Positions 1 through 7,653 of a DNA stretch of 36,597 nucleotides are shown one piece after another. The notes under the pieces are model-generated. The model worked only from the letters and a program-made list of their open reading frames with translations. It was not told where the DNA came from and searched no databases. Source of the DNA: CAYMWF01 sp964394085 [NCBI: uncultured Gemmatimonadota bacterium] (GTDB lineage: Bacteria > GCA-2686955 > CAYMWF01); assembly GCA_964394085.1 (NCBI GenBank), contig CAYMWF010000050.1:1-36597 (forward strand). The letters run 5' to 3'. The stretch's first letter is position 1. Each line of letters opens with the position of its first letter. Made by a program: the position numbers and the translations under genes.

Positions 1-518
1 CTGCAAAGAAGCAGAAGATTCTCCGGTTTGTTGTTTCCTCCTTCAGAAATCGGAACCACATGATGGACTTCGAGGAAAGACGTGCGCCCGCAGCCGGGTG
101 TCCGGCATACTCCCCGGTCCCTCATGAAAACTTTCTTGCGCACGGCCGGGCTTATCGAACGTTTTCGTCTGCCTGTCCGCCCGTTATGATCTTCGTACAC
201 GGACCCGTCGCAAATCGCTCTTTCAACCAGGTCATCCTCTACTTCGATCAGCTCCCCCCGCTTTCCGGCAATCGCATATTTTTCGCACTCAGGGCAATGA
301 TGGATGATAATCGAATAAGGTGAGTCGAACAGGACCGGTGGACAGCCTGCCGGACCCGGGACTGGCCCCGGAGCTGGCAGATTCGAGCCGGGCGCGCCGA
401 TCGCTTTTGATGCATCCAGGCCGGCGCGTTCAGCGGAAATTGAAGTGATACTCTTCGAGCTTCGCAATACGACCCTCTCTTCGAGATATCGCCGGCTTAA
501 GCACGAATCTCTTGCCAA
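1..518 (-). CDS. HNH endonuclease, C-terminal part; runs off left edge, N-terminal region missing
   Basis: Reading the minus strand in the frame whose codons begin at coordinates divisible by 3, an open stretch runs from a stop at 519-521 to the window edge. It contains a Cys/His pair (HHCPEC), a basic stretch and the HNH core: VRKKVFMRDRGVCR, PGCGR, LEVHHVVPISEGG, then NNKPENLLLLC. The final metal-binding His would lie beyond coordinate 1. The arrangement matches the C-terminal third of the DUF222-type HNH proteins, which normally have about 300 more residues upstream. Here a stop lies only some 90 residues before the core and a divergent gene starts at 610, so the usual N-terminal domain cannot be present. 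The only in-frame ATG lies inside the HNH core; a TTG at 516-518 is the only start candidate near the 5' end. It is probably a truncated, non-functional remnant, though a short HNH protein cannot be excluded. HNH identity is solid; gene integrity is not. Confidence 0.72.
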   Translation of the reverse strand, partial: MARDSCLSRRYLEERVVLRSSKSITSISAERAGLDASKAIGAPGSNLPAPGPVPGPAGCPPVLFDSPYSIIIHHCPECEKYAIAGKRGELIEVEDDLVERAICDGSVYEDHNGRTGRRKRSISPAVRKKVFMRDRGVCRTPGCGRTSFLEVHHVVPISEGGNNKPENLLLLC

Positions 519-609
519 TTAGGGAGCTGCTGGAATTATTTCATATCTGATTAGGGATAAAACCATTAGAATCAGGCATCGGTTAACCCGAAAAGGTTGG
601 AAGGGCCAC

Positions 610-1980
610 TTGCAAAAAAAGCAGAAAAAAGAGGGAGAGCAGCGGCTCCCACTGGTGAAACAGGTGCTTTTCTGCCTGGTGATCCTTTTCCTGTTCTTCG
701 GCTCGGTTGAAGCTGTTTTCCGCATTTTCGACTGGTTCAATCCTTACCTGGCCGAGGATCCTTTCGCCGGATTCGAGCGGAGCCTCATACCCGGTTTCAT
801 CGAAGCCGAAGACGATAGCATGTTCCTCTGCCGCAATCCCGATCTGCAGAATCTTCCTAACAATCGTTTCCCGCTGCAGGTAGATCCCGGTACGTTGAGG
901 GCGGCGATACTCGGCGGCTCCAATGTGGTAAATTTGGAGATCGACCTGCTCGAATCAGCGATCGCCGACTCAACGGGATATGCGGTCAGCATCGTAAACG
1001 CCGGCGTCAACAGCTACGGCTCCCAGCGGCTGGCGCCCCTGGCGGAGGAGGTTCTGGATATATTCGATATCGATCTCCTGATACTCTATACGGGACATAA
1101 TGAATTCCAGGAACGCAGGTTCTACAGGCACCTGATCGAGGAATCGCCGATTATAAGAGAGATCAGGATTCGATTGTGGCATCTTCATCTCTATACTTCT
1201 ATCCGCACCGCCGTCCGCGAAGTCAGGCTGCGCACCGTCGGATTCGAGGAAAAAGAACCCTGGGCTGTCCCCGGGCGGCGTTCGGTTCTTCCGGAAAAAC
1301 CTGAATTAGCCGGCATGCACGGGAACTGGGAAGAATCGTTGATGACATACCGCCACTTCCGTTTCAACCTGCAGAAAATCGGGAAGCTTGCGGGGCGCAG
1401 GGGGATTCCGCTGCTCGTCGTCCTGCCCGTGTCGAACGACCAATACCTCTCCTGGTCGCCCTGCTTCCACGAGACCTGGACTCCTGAAGAAATCGAAGAA
1501 CTCGACAGGCGCTGGGAAGAAGGCTGGAGTTTATACTCTTACTATGGTCAAACGAACGGGGCGATAGAGGTTCTCGAAAACCTCGAAGACGAGTTCGGAC
1601 CTCACTCGGGCATCGAGCTTGGTTTGCACCGTCTTTTTAACGCGATTGGCGATTCGGTAACCGCCGTAACCTGGCTGCGGAAGTCCTACGACAACGATTG
1701 CTCTCCTTCGATGGCGAACGATCGCATCGCCGGCATCCTGCGGGATTTCGCGGAAACCGAAGGACACCGGCTGTTGGACGCCCGGACAAAATTCCGCGGA
1801 CTCTCCAGGCTGGGAATTATCACGCGAGAGTTTATGGCCGACCACTGCCATCTCAATAGAAAGGGCCGGGGAATCCTGTTCGAAATGATCGCGAAGGAGG
1901 TCGCCGACATGCTGGAGACCGGGGCGCTGCTTATCGGGGAGGCCGATCGATCCCCGGCCGCTCAGCATGGCGATGATTAA
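610..1980 (+). CDS. Membrane-anchored SGNH/GDSL-type hydrolase
   Basis: This is a 456-residue protein with one hydrophobic segment at about residues 17-32, so it is probably anchored in the inner membrane with the catalytic domain outside. SGNH blocks are visible in order: GGSN with the candidate nucleophile Ser104, the block II Gly in NAGVNSYGS (about 130-137), the block III Asn in YTGHNEF (160-166), and a C-terminal DHCH carrying the Asp/His pair. Between blocks III and V lies a long helical insert containing TPR-like helices. The TGHNEF signature is typical of the TPR-containing SGNH proteins of Planctomycetes and Deltaproteobacteria. The substrate cannot be read from sequence; sugar-ester or acyl-ester cleavage is the family default. 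The start is TTG at 610, supported by GGAAGG at 599-604 five bases upstream and by the hydrophobic segment directly after it. It is divergent from the HNH remnant. Confidence 0.8.
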   Translation: MQKKQKKEGEQRLPLVKQVLFCLVILFLFFGSVEAVFRIFDWFNPYLAEDPFAGFERSLIPGFIEAEDDSMFLCRNPDLQNLPNNRFPLQVDPGTLRAAILGGSNVVNLEIDLLESAIADSTGYAVSIVNAGVNSYGSQRLAPLAEEVLDIFDIDLLILYTGHNEFQERRFYRHLIEESPIIREIRIRLWHLHLYTSIRTAVREVRLRTVGFEEKEPWAVPGRRSVLPEKPELAGMHGNWEESLMTYRHFRFNLQKIGKLAGRRGIPLLVVLPVSNDQYLSWSPCFHETWTPEEIEELDRRWEEGWSLYSYYGQTNGAIEVLENLEDEFGPHSGIELGLHRLFNAIGDSVTAVTWLRKSYDNDCSPSMANDRIAGILRDFAETEGHRLLDARTKFRGLSRLGIITREFMADHCHLNRKGRGILFEMIAKEVADMLETGALLIGEADRSPAAQHGDD

Positions 1981-2035
1981 CCCGCCCGATACCCCCGCAT
2001 ACAGGAAGAGAAAGATCCCGCCGATATCAAAGCCG

Positions 2036-2119
2036 AAGCCGCCGCAGCCCGTGCGGACAGGGGCACGGAACCTCCCTCCGCAAAGCCGCCTCAGCCCGTG
2101 CGGCAGGGCTACAGAACCT
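2036..2119. repeat. Imperfect direct repeat, two units of about 37 bp
   Basis: Two similar units (about 2036-2073 and 2083-2119) share AAGCCGCC, then CAGCCCGTGCGG and GAACCT. The second unit overlaps the 3' end of the minus-strand acetyltransferase gene, so its last codons lie inside the repeat. The repeat sits between the convergent ends of the SGNH and acetyltransferase genes. Confidence 0.55.
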
Positions 2120-3170
2120 TCGGATCAGCGAAACCGCAGCAGATGAAGTATCTGGCGGAGTCGGCGATGATGGAGTGATCGGAGTCGGCCGGCGGATAGA
2201 TGATTACGGGGTGTTTGGAGGCTTTCCCGGGGAAGAATCCGAATCTTCGGTACAGGCGCCGGAGCTCGGGCAGGTATGATTCGAGCACTTTGACAATGGC
2301 CGCGCCTTTTTGCCGGGCTTCCTTTATCCCCCCCGCGAGTATCTGCCTGAATGCGGCTTCATCGTTTCTCCCTGCGAACAATTCAGCGAACGCACAAACG
2401 GATGACCCGTCGGCCTCGTAGCATTCAAGAATGAAAAAACCGCGGATTTTACCGTGATTTTTCAATAAATAGCGGTAATAGGACCTGTTGGACGAATCGG
2501 AATACCTCCAGTTGAGAAACTTTGATGAATAGTTGACGAGTATCCTGTCGTGATATCCGGGCATCACCCTTTCGACCCACGAGTCGAAGTCCTCGCCGAA
2601 CCGGACCACGGGTTCGATTTCGAATCCTCTTTTCGACCCTCTCATTATTCCATCGTAAACAGCCGATCCGGCGCGAAACAGCAAACTCAGCGGAGTTTTC
2701 GTCAACCAGGCGGGCACCAGCGGATCAAGCCTGAGAAACCGGCTCATCAGCCCGTATTTGCCGACGACCATCAGCTGGTCGCGACCTTTCGATACTCTTT
2801 TATATAAAGGAAGAGTCTTTTCGAGCACGAAAGCGAACCCGTTCTGCCGGGTTTTCCTCATCCGCTGGGGGAATTTGAGGGCATGATTCAGCTTTCTGTA
2901 ATTTTCATCCAGCGAAATACTGCCGTACCAGCTGAGGGCCGTCTTACTGCCGAACAGAAGCAGCTCGACAGGGGTTGAAAGTATCGTCCCGTGAACCTTC
3001 TTTTTATTCGATGTCAGGATATAAATCGGAGGAAGGCAGCCGTTCGAAAGCGGATTCTCCAGGAAAAGCCAGTTCCAGATTCTATTCTTTTCTTCGGCGA
3101 TTTTCCGGCCCCAGATCCTTCCCAGGTGGGCGATAACCTCTTCCTTGTCTTCGTTCTCCGCATTCCGCAT
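2109..3170 (-). CDS. GNAT-family N-acetyltransferase-like protein
   Basis: The protein has 353 residues from the ATG at 3170. The N-terminus (MRNAENEDKEEVIAHL) has the typical opening of a GNAT fold. A second half carries KFLNWRYSD, NRSYYRYLL and an alternating strand/helix pattern ending in ELRRLYRRFGFF, the usual C-terminal element of GNAT domains. Proteins with the LNWRY signature are two-lobed GNAT proteins, often found in polysaccharide or lipid-modification loci. The acceptor is unknown. An in-frame TTG at 3284 would add 38 residues (NALLSASILLLNPFSC) that do not resemble the family; the ATG is preferred although neither start has a strong Shine-Dalgarno sequence. It is transcribed alone, convergent with the SGNH gene and divergent from the GyrI-like gene. 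Confidence 0.65.
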   Translation of the reverse strand: MRNAENEDKEEVIAHLGRIWGRKIAEEKNRIWNWLFLENPLSNGCLPPIYILTSNKKKVHGTILSTPVELLLFGSKTALSWYGSISLDENYRKLNHALKFPQRMRKTRQNGFAFVLEKTLPLYKRVSKGRDQLMVVGKYGLMSRFLRLDPLVPAWLTKTPLSLLFRAGSAVYDGIMRGSKRGFEIEPVVRFGEDFDSWVERVMPGYHDRILVNYSSKFLNWRYSDSSNRSYYRYLLKNHGKIRGFFILECYEADGSSVCAFAELFAGRNDEAAFRQILAGGIKEARQKGAAIVKVLESYLPELRRLYRRFGFFPGKASKHPVIIYPPADSDHSIIADSARYFICCGFADPKVL

Positions 3171-3383
3171 GAAGAGGTTTTCGTCTCGGGCCGCATCGCT
3201 CAAAATTCGGGGCTCCAATCCTGTTGTCGGTTCACAAGAAAACGGGTTCAACAGCAAAATAGATGCAGAGAGCAGCGCATTCAAGGCTTTTCAGGTTTCC
3301 GCCTTGACCATAACCTTTTCGACCGTTGAACAGATTCTCTTTTGCCAATTTCACCGGAGCGGAGTATACTTGGTTTTGGATCC

Positions 3384-3402
3384 GGATCAGGCTGCCTGAT
3401 CC
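3384..3402. promoter_or_regulatory. Perfect dyad in the divergent intergenic region
   Basis: The arms GGATCAGG and CCTGATCC are separated by CTG, in the region between the acetyltransferase (start 3170) and the GyrI-like gene (start 3580). No T-tract follows on either strand, so it resembles an operator more than a terminator. An A/T-rich stretch (ATATATAAAAAC, about 3411) follows and might hold promoter elements. I see no small gene in 3171-3579. Confidence 0.3.
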
Positions 3403-3579
3403 GACCGCATGATATATAAAAACAAACATGGCTGGAAAAAAATATGACTTCTATTTCCAGCGCGCGGTGTCCTGGTGAAACCTCCCCCCGGAAGGAGCGC
3501 TGCGGTTTCACGGACTTGGGATGCGGGTCGAAATAAATATCCATTTCGCATCTCACCCTTATCCAGTCAGGAGAAGCAA

Positions 3580-4092
3580 ATGTCAGACAAAATCCGCAAG
3601 GAACCGGAATTCGTCGAACTGGACGAGATCATCGTTGTCGGCTACCAGTCGCTGATAAGCATGAAGCACAACCTGATTCCGAAACTGTGGCAAAGGTTCA
3701 TAGCGAGAGAGCTGGAGATAGCTGACGTATCGATCGAAAATGTCGGTCTGGGCGTCTCTCACAGCATGGAGAAGGTGAAAACCGGCGGCGAGGAGGGCGA
3801 ACCTGTTGAATACCAGTTTTTCCACCTGGTCGGTCTCCCGGTATCAAAAGTCGACGGGCTGCTGCCCGAGGGCATGACCTGGAAGAAAATCCCCGCGCAT
3901 AAATACGCGAAATTCACGCATAAAGGCAAACTCGATACCCTGGGAGAAACCTACAATTACATCTACGTGATCTGGATGGCTGAATCAGAATACTCCTACG
4001 ACGACAAAGCCGTCGAATTCGAATGGTACGACTCGCGGTTCGACATCGAATCTGAGGATTCCGAGCTGGATATATACGTACCGATTATCTGA
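3580..4092 (+). CDS. GyrI-like / AraC effector-binding-domain protein
   Basis: This is a 170-residue stand-alone ligand-binding domain of the GyrI/Cass2 (AraC_E_bind, SOUL-like) superfamily. The start matches the family pattern (EFVELDEIIVVGYQ). The central part has the substrate-pocket strand HLVGLPVS and the turn LPEGMTWKKIPAHKYAKFTHKG. The end YDSRF...SELDIYVPI is the classic C-terminal signature of this domain. There is no DNA-binding HTH, so this is a free-standing small-molecule-binding protein rather than a regulator; some free-standing members bind cationic amphipathic compounds and some are hydrolases. The ATG at 3580 follows AGGAGA and is preferred over a further-upstream start at 3475. 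It has no operon partner; repeat copy A lies just downstream. Confidence 0.8.
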   Translation: MSDKIRKEPEFVELDEIIVVGYQSLISMKHNLIPKLWQRFIARELEIADVSIENVGLGVSHSMEKVKTGGEEGEPVEYQFFHLVGLPVSKVDGLLPEGMTWKKIPAHKYAKFTHKGKLDTLGETYNYIYVIWMAESEYSYDDKAVEFEWYDSRFDIESEDSELDIYVPII

Positions 4093-4169
4093 ATCTTTCC
4101 TTAATGAAACAAAATCCGCCTGCTCAGCCGGTGGCATAGTTAAGCTGTGCCTGGAAAAGAATCAGGTGT

Positions 4170-4354
4170 ACCCCCTGGTTGGCTTTGAGATCCCAAGTCA
4201 CCGAGCGGATCTGTGTAGTTCTCTTTTTGCGGCCCAGCGCGAGAAGCATATCCTGTCCCGCGGGGGATGCAGGCTGCTCGTGTAAAATTGTCAATCGGAT
4301 TGACAATTTTACACGTCTTCCGGATGGACTCGATTTATACACCTGGATGACCGG
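4170..4354 (-). repeat. Dispersed palindromic repeat element, copy A (inverted)
   Basis: Read on the minus strand, 4354-4170 matches copies B (13537-13868) and C (19405-19828) from CCGGTC(A/G)TCCAGGTGT through the 37-bp palindrome to GGATCTCAAAGCC. The palindrome is at 4279-4315: arm CGTGTAAAATTGTCAATC, one central base, then its exact reverse complement. Copy A lacks the 5' half present in B and C and is flanked directly by a 35-bp tandem array. It has no credible ORF. Confidence 0.85.
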
Positions 4355-4472
4355 GTGACGGGAGCGAGCCGGGCTGCGACTCTTGGCTGGTGAAGGGAGC
4401 GATCCGGGCTGCGACTCTTGACTGGTGACGGGAGCGAGCCGGGCTGCGACTCTTGGCTGGTGACGGGAGCGA
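4354..4472. repeat. Tandem array, 35-bp unit, about 3.4 copies
   Basis: Units begin at 4354, 4389, 4424 and 4459 (partial, 14 bp), each starting GGTGA(C/A)GGGAGCGA and continuing with CCGGGCTGCGACTCTTG. Units differ at only a few positions and there is no spacer, so this is not a CRISPR. The array abuts copy A of the dispersed element. Confidence 0.9.
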
Positions 4473-4512
4473 CCTGCCCGGTTGTGTATTGTATCCGCGG
4501 GGGGAAAGTGAA

Positions 4513-4533
4513 AGCCCCGCTGGGGGCGGGGCT
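4513..4533 (-). terminator. Second hairpin downstream of beta-helix gene
   Basis: Stem AGCCCCGC/GCGGGGCT (8 bp) with a 5-base loop. On the minus strand it is followed by TTTCACTTT, so it is a weak to moderate intrinsic terminator backing up the one at 4566-4587. Confidence 0.55.
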
Positions 4534-4565
4534 CTCTGGAGAATGAGAATGAGAACGAGAGAGAG

Positions 4566-4587
4566 AAAAAGACGCCTCTCAGGGCGT
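4566..4587 (-). terminator. Intrinsic terminator overlapping the stop codon of the beta-helix gene
   Basis: On the minus strand GACGCC-CTGAGA-GGCGTC is followed by TTTTT. The loop contains the TGA stop codon (4579-4581), so the terminator begins inside the coding sequence. Confidence 0.7.
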
Positions 4588-7080
4588 CACCACCTCTAAC
4601 TCAAATGAATCACGAGATATACGGAGTCCGTCGAGAGACACCGTGAGCATCAGGGTATATGTCCCCGGGTCGACGCACCCGCCGACATGCAGCGTTACGG
4701 TCGTCGAGAGAGAGTCGCCCGGAGCCACCCCGATGTCCGGCCCGCTGTAAAGCCTGACCGTCGTGGAACCCGGCCCCATCACTTCGACCGCCGCCGCGTC
4801 GAAAGGCGATTCCTCATCCGCCCGGTTCCGGACACCTGCTGTAAACTCGAGAGTCTGCCCGGGAGCGACCGAAGCCGGATAATCCGCGAGAAACGCCTCG
4901 AGACCGGCAGTGTACTCATCGGCGCCCATGTCGAATCCGGAACCCAGGGGACGCTCATCGCCGTCGATATCGTCGTAAACAGCGGCGTCGATTCCGGAAT
5001 CGCAGCAGGGAGATCCGCTCATCAGGTGAAAATTCCCGCCGCCGACGAAACAGGGATCCGCTTCGATGTTGCCGTCGCCGGCCCAGCCGCCCTGGACATC
5101 CGAATAGGTAACTACGGGGTCGAGGTATTCCGCGTATAATCCGTCCGGCGCATTGCCCCACAGAATCGAGTTCGTGATCACGGGCTCCGAGTCGTGGCTG
5201 AAGATGCCGCCGCCGCTGTAATGGCTGCCGTTATCCGCGATGGTGCAGTGGGTGACCGCAGGTGATGAAGAATAGCACGAGAAGCCGCCGCCCCTCCATT
5301 CCGCCGAATTATCGGCGACCACGCAATTAACAAGCTCGGGGGCCGATGAGTGATCCAGCCGGAATCCGCCGCCGTACTTTGCCGTGTTGCCCGAGATATA
5401 ACTTCTCGCCACCGAGCCGAAACCGGAGTCATACCTGAATCCGCCTCCCCATCGAACCGCGCTGTTGCAGAGTATCTCGCAGTTGCTGATGGTCGGGTTC
5501 GAGCTGCAGTTGATGAAGAAAGCGCCGCCGTCCTCGGACGCCTCGTTACCGAAAATCATGCATCCTTCGATAACCGGATCCGAATACGATATGTGCATCG
5601 CGCCGCCGGATACACAGGAATTTCCGATGAACTGGCAGCCCCGGAAAGCGGGATAAGAGGAATTGCTGTAAACGCCGCCGCCCCACCAGGCCGCCTTGTT
5701 GTTTGCGAACAGGCAGTCCGTGAAGGAAGGCGGAGCGTTCGAGTAGCAGGCCAGCCCGCCGCCGCTCTCGTCCGCGATATTGTCTTCGATGCTGCAGCCG
5801 CCGAATATCGGGTCGGCGGCGTATATGAAGATGCCGCCGCCGTTTTCCTTGGCGTAGTTCCTGAGTATTTTGCAGTTGTAGAACTCGGGAGGATCGGCCT
5901 GGCTCACCACGATGCCGCCGCCGTCGTCATAGGCTATGTTGTCGGTAATGCAGCAGTCGACCACTAACGGATCCGCGTCGTAGAAGTTGAGGCCGCCGCC
6001 GTCGTCGCACGCCACGTTCTCTTTAATGGCGCAGGTCTCGACCAGGGGGCCGGATCTGTAACAGAAAAGCGCGCCGCCGTCGTCGTGCGCGTGGTTTCCG
6101 ATAAAGGAACAGACGGAGATGACCGGGAAGGAGCGATCGCAGGAGATGCCTCCGCCGTCTTCCTCGGCGATATTTCCGGTGAAAAACGAATCGCTGATAT
6201 CGGGATCGGATTCGGACAGGAACAGGGCGCCGCCGTCGTGACCGGCGTCATTCCCGGTGAAAGTGGTGCCTGTAATCCGTGGATGCGAATATATACAATC
6301 TATAGCGCCCCCGTTGCCGCCCGCGCTGTTTTCCGTCAACGAGCACGATTCCAGGGCCGAAGCCGTAGAAGAATATAACGAAAGCGCACCGCCCCAGGAG
6401 CCGGTGGTGTTGCCCTCAAGAGTGCACGAGGTGAGGGACGGATCGGAATAATAGGCGCGAATGGCGCCGCCGTTGTCCAACGCGCTGTTCGACAGGAAAA
6501 AGCACCCGGTGAAAACGGGGTCGGAGTTGGAAAAACAGATCGCGCCGCCGTCATCATCCGCGTGATTGCCCGAAAAAATACAGGAATTGAACGATGGAGC
6601 CGAATCGTACATGTACGTGGCTCCGCCGTCGTCCGAAGAGGAATTCCCCGTGAAGACGCACCGGATGAATTCCGGGTCGTTGTTCCTGCAGTATACGGCA
6701 CCGCCGTCATCCGCATAGCCGTTGACGATGGTAAAACCGACGATTGTTATGCTGATGTGACGGCACTGGTCCATGTAGAAAGCCCGGCCGGATGAATCGG
6801 CGTCGATAACCGTGAAGTCGGGTCCCGATTCGGCATGCACCGTTACCGACCGGTCGTAGAATACGATGTCGAGATTCCCTTCACCCGTATAAGTCCCGGC
6901 GGCTACGAGGACCGTGTCCCCGTCAGCGGCGCCGGCGATTCCCGCCTGGATGGTCAGTGAATCGGCCGGCACGTGCACGACCGCTCCCATTGCTGTCCCT
7001 GCTAAAAGGCAGCAGAGGAGCCCCATCAGAACGGTTCCTCTCTTCAGGTCGATTTCTTCTATAATCCGGAAGCGTTTCAT
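4579..7080 (-). CDS. Secreted right-handed beta-helix protein with Pmp-like repeats
   Basis: The protein has 833 residues. A signal peptide (hydrophobic VLMGLLCCLLAGTAMG) precedes VHVPADSLTIQAGI, the usual entry into a parallel beta-helix cap. Then come more than 20 repeats of about 22-24 residues with the pattern C-x-F/I-x-x-N-x-A-x-x-x-GGA/GGG-x-x-x-x-x-S-x-P, very like the FxxN and GGA(I/V/L) motifs of polymorphic outer-membrane (Pmp) repeats. The helix ends with EADPCFVGGGNFHL, SPCCDSGID and FDMGADEY. A C-terminal immunoglobulin-like domain of about 100 residues follows (SVAPGQTLEFTAGVRN ... DSFELEVVTP). The likely role is as a surface or secreted adhesin or carbohydrate-binding scaffold; no catalytic residues can be assigned. 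The ATG at 7080 follows AAAGGAA; an upstream start at 7173 would add residues that precede the signal peptide and is rejected. Confidence 0.88.
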   Translation of the reverse strand: MKRFRIIEEIDLKRGTVLMGLLCCLLAGTAMGAVVHVPADSLTIQAGIAGAADGDTVLVAAGTYTGEGNLDIVFYDRSVTVHAESGPDFTVIDADSSGRAFYMDQCRHISITIVGFTIVNGYADDGGAVYCRNNDPEFIRCVFTGNSSSDDGGATYMYDSAPSFNSCIFSGNHADDDGGAICFSNSDPVFTGCFFLSNSALDNGGAIRAYYSDPSLTSCTLEGNTTGSWGGALSLYSSTASALESCSLTENSAGGNGGAIDCIYSHPRITGTTFTGNDAGHDGGALFLSESDPDISDSFFTGNIAEEDGGGISCDRSFPVISVCSFIGNHAHDDGGALFCYRSGPLVETCAIKENVACDDGGGLNFYDADPLVVDCCITDNIAYDDGGGIVVSQADPPEFYNCKILRNYAKENGGGIFIYAADPIFGGCSIEDNIADESGGGLACYSNAPPSFTDCLFANNKAAWWGGGVYSNSSYPAFRGCQFIGNSCVSGGAMHISYSDPVIEGCMIFGNEASEDGGAFFINCSSNPTISNCEILCNSAVRWGGGFRYDSGFGSVARSYISGNTAKYGGGFRLDHSSAPELVNCVVADNSAEWRGGGFSCYSSSPAVTHCTIADNGSHYSGGGIFSHDSEPVITNSILWGNAPDGLYAEYLDPVVTYSDVQGGWAGDGNIEADPCFVGGGNFHLMSGSPCCDSGIDAAVYDDIDGDERPLGSGFDMGADEYTAGLEAFLADYPASVAPGQTLEFTAGVRNRADEESPFDAAAVEVMGPGSTTVRLYSGPDIGVAPGDSLSTTVTLHVGGCVDPGTYTLMLTVSLDGLRISRDSFELEVVTP

Positions 7081-7211
7081 AAAGATTCCTTTCACTCTTT
7101 GCGTCATCCGGCCCGTGAGACCGGTTTTTTGCGTGCTTTTCGATCGTTCCGGTGACCTGAACAGCAATTTCAATGCCTGCGTGCGACATTGCTTACCCGT
7201 GTCAGCTATAA

Positions 7212-7247
7212 ATGCCCGGCTTTATTGGCATCCCGGGCGTTTTTTTA
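7212..7247 (+). terminator. Orphan intrinsic-terminator-like hairpin (+ strand)
   Basis: Stem ATGCCCGG/CCGGGCGT (one G-T pair) with a 13-base loop, followed by TTTTTTT at about 7241. No plus-strand gene ends nearby, and on the minus strand it lies in the 5' leader region of the beta-helix gene. It could end a small antisense or intergenic RNA, or be a structured leader element. Confidence 0.5.
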
Positions 7248-7418
7248 TCGTGTAATTTGCGTTTCCGCGATGAATAAACAACTTCGGGCGAGGGTTCCGC
7301 GGAAGAAATGAGAGATTTTCCGCTGTTCGATCGGGGATTTTTGCGCAGGTCGGGGCCGTTGGCGGAAAATTATTCCGGGACGGGCGGCCGGCTTACAGAA
7401 GCATCCGTTCGCCTCAAA

Positions 7419-7558
7419 GAGACGGAGGACGCGAACCGGCGAGACGGAGGACGCGAACCGGCGAGACGGAGGACGCGAACCGGCGAGACGGAGGACGCGA
7501 ACCAGCGAGACGGAGGACGCGAACCGGCGAGACGGAGGACGCGAACCGGCGAGACGGA
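7419..7558. repeat. Tandem array, 22-bp unit, six copies plus a partial
   Basis: Six head-to-tail units (7419, 7441, 7463, 7485, 7507, 7529) begin GAGACGGAGGACGCGAACC and end GGC; the unit at 7485 has one change (CAGC for CGGC). A partial unit follows at 7551. Unit length is not a multiple of three, so the open frames through it on both strands are repeat artefacts. It lies between the beta-helix gene and the ATP-grasp gene terminator. Confidence 0.95.
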
Positions 7559-7575
7559 ACCAGCTCAAATCAAGG

Positions 7576-7613
7576 AAAAAAAACGGGGCGCAGACCTTTC
7601 GGAATACGCCCCG
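7576..7613 (-). terminator. Intrinsic terminator of the ATP-grasp gene
   Basis: On the minus strand CGGGGCG, a 16-base loop and CGCCCCG are followed by eight T residues, about 40 bases after the stop codon at 7654. This is a textbook Rho-independent terminator. Confidence 0.85.
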
Positions 7614-7653
7614 GGTTCATTTTGCTGAATTGAAACTACGGCGGTATCGCGTC

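Noticed and set aside
4279-4315. TTGACA inside the palindrome as a promoter -35 box
   Set aside because: None of the three copies has a credible -10 box 16-18 bases downstream in either direction.
6980-7115. Possible c-di-GMP-I riboswitch in the leader of the beta-helix gene (ACCGG...CCGGATGACGCAAAG on the minus strand)
   Set aside because: The GACGCAAAG stretch and one stem resemble the GEMM core, but the second helix with its CUAA and GGUAGC signatures is missing and the start codon follows too closely.
7419-7558. CRISPR array
   Set aside because: Units are directly head-to-tail with no unique spacers, and there are no cas genes. The same holds for the 35-bp and 12-bp arrays.
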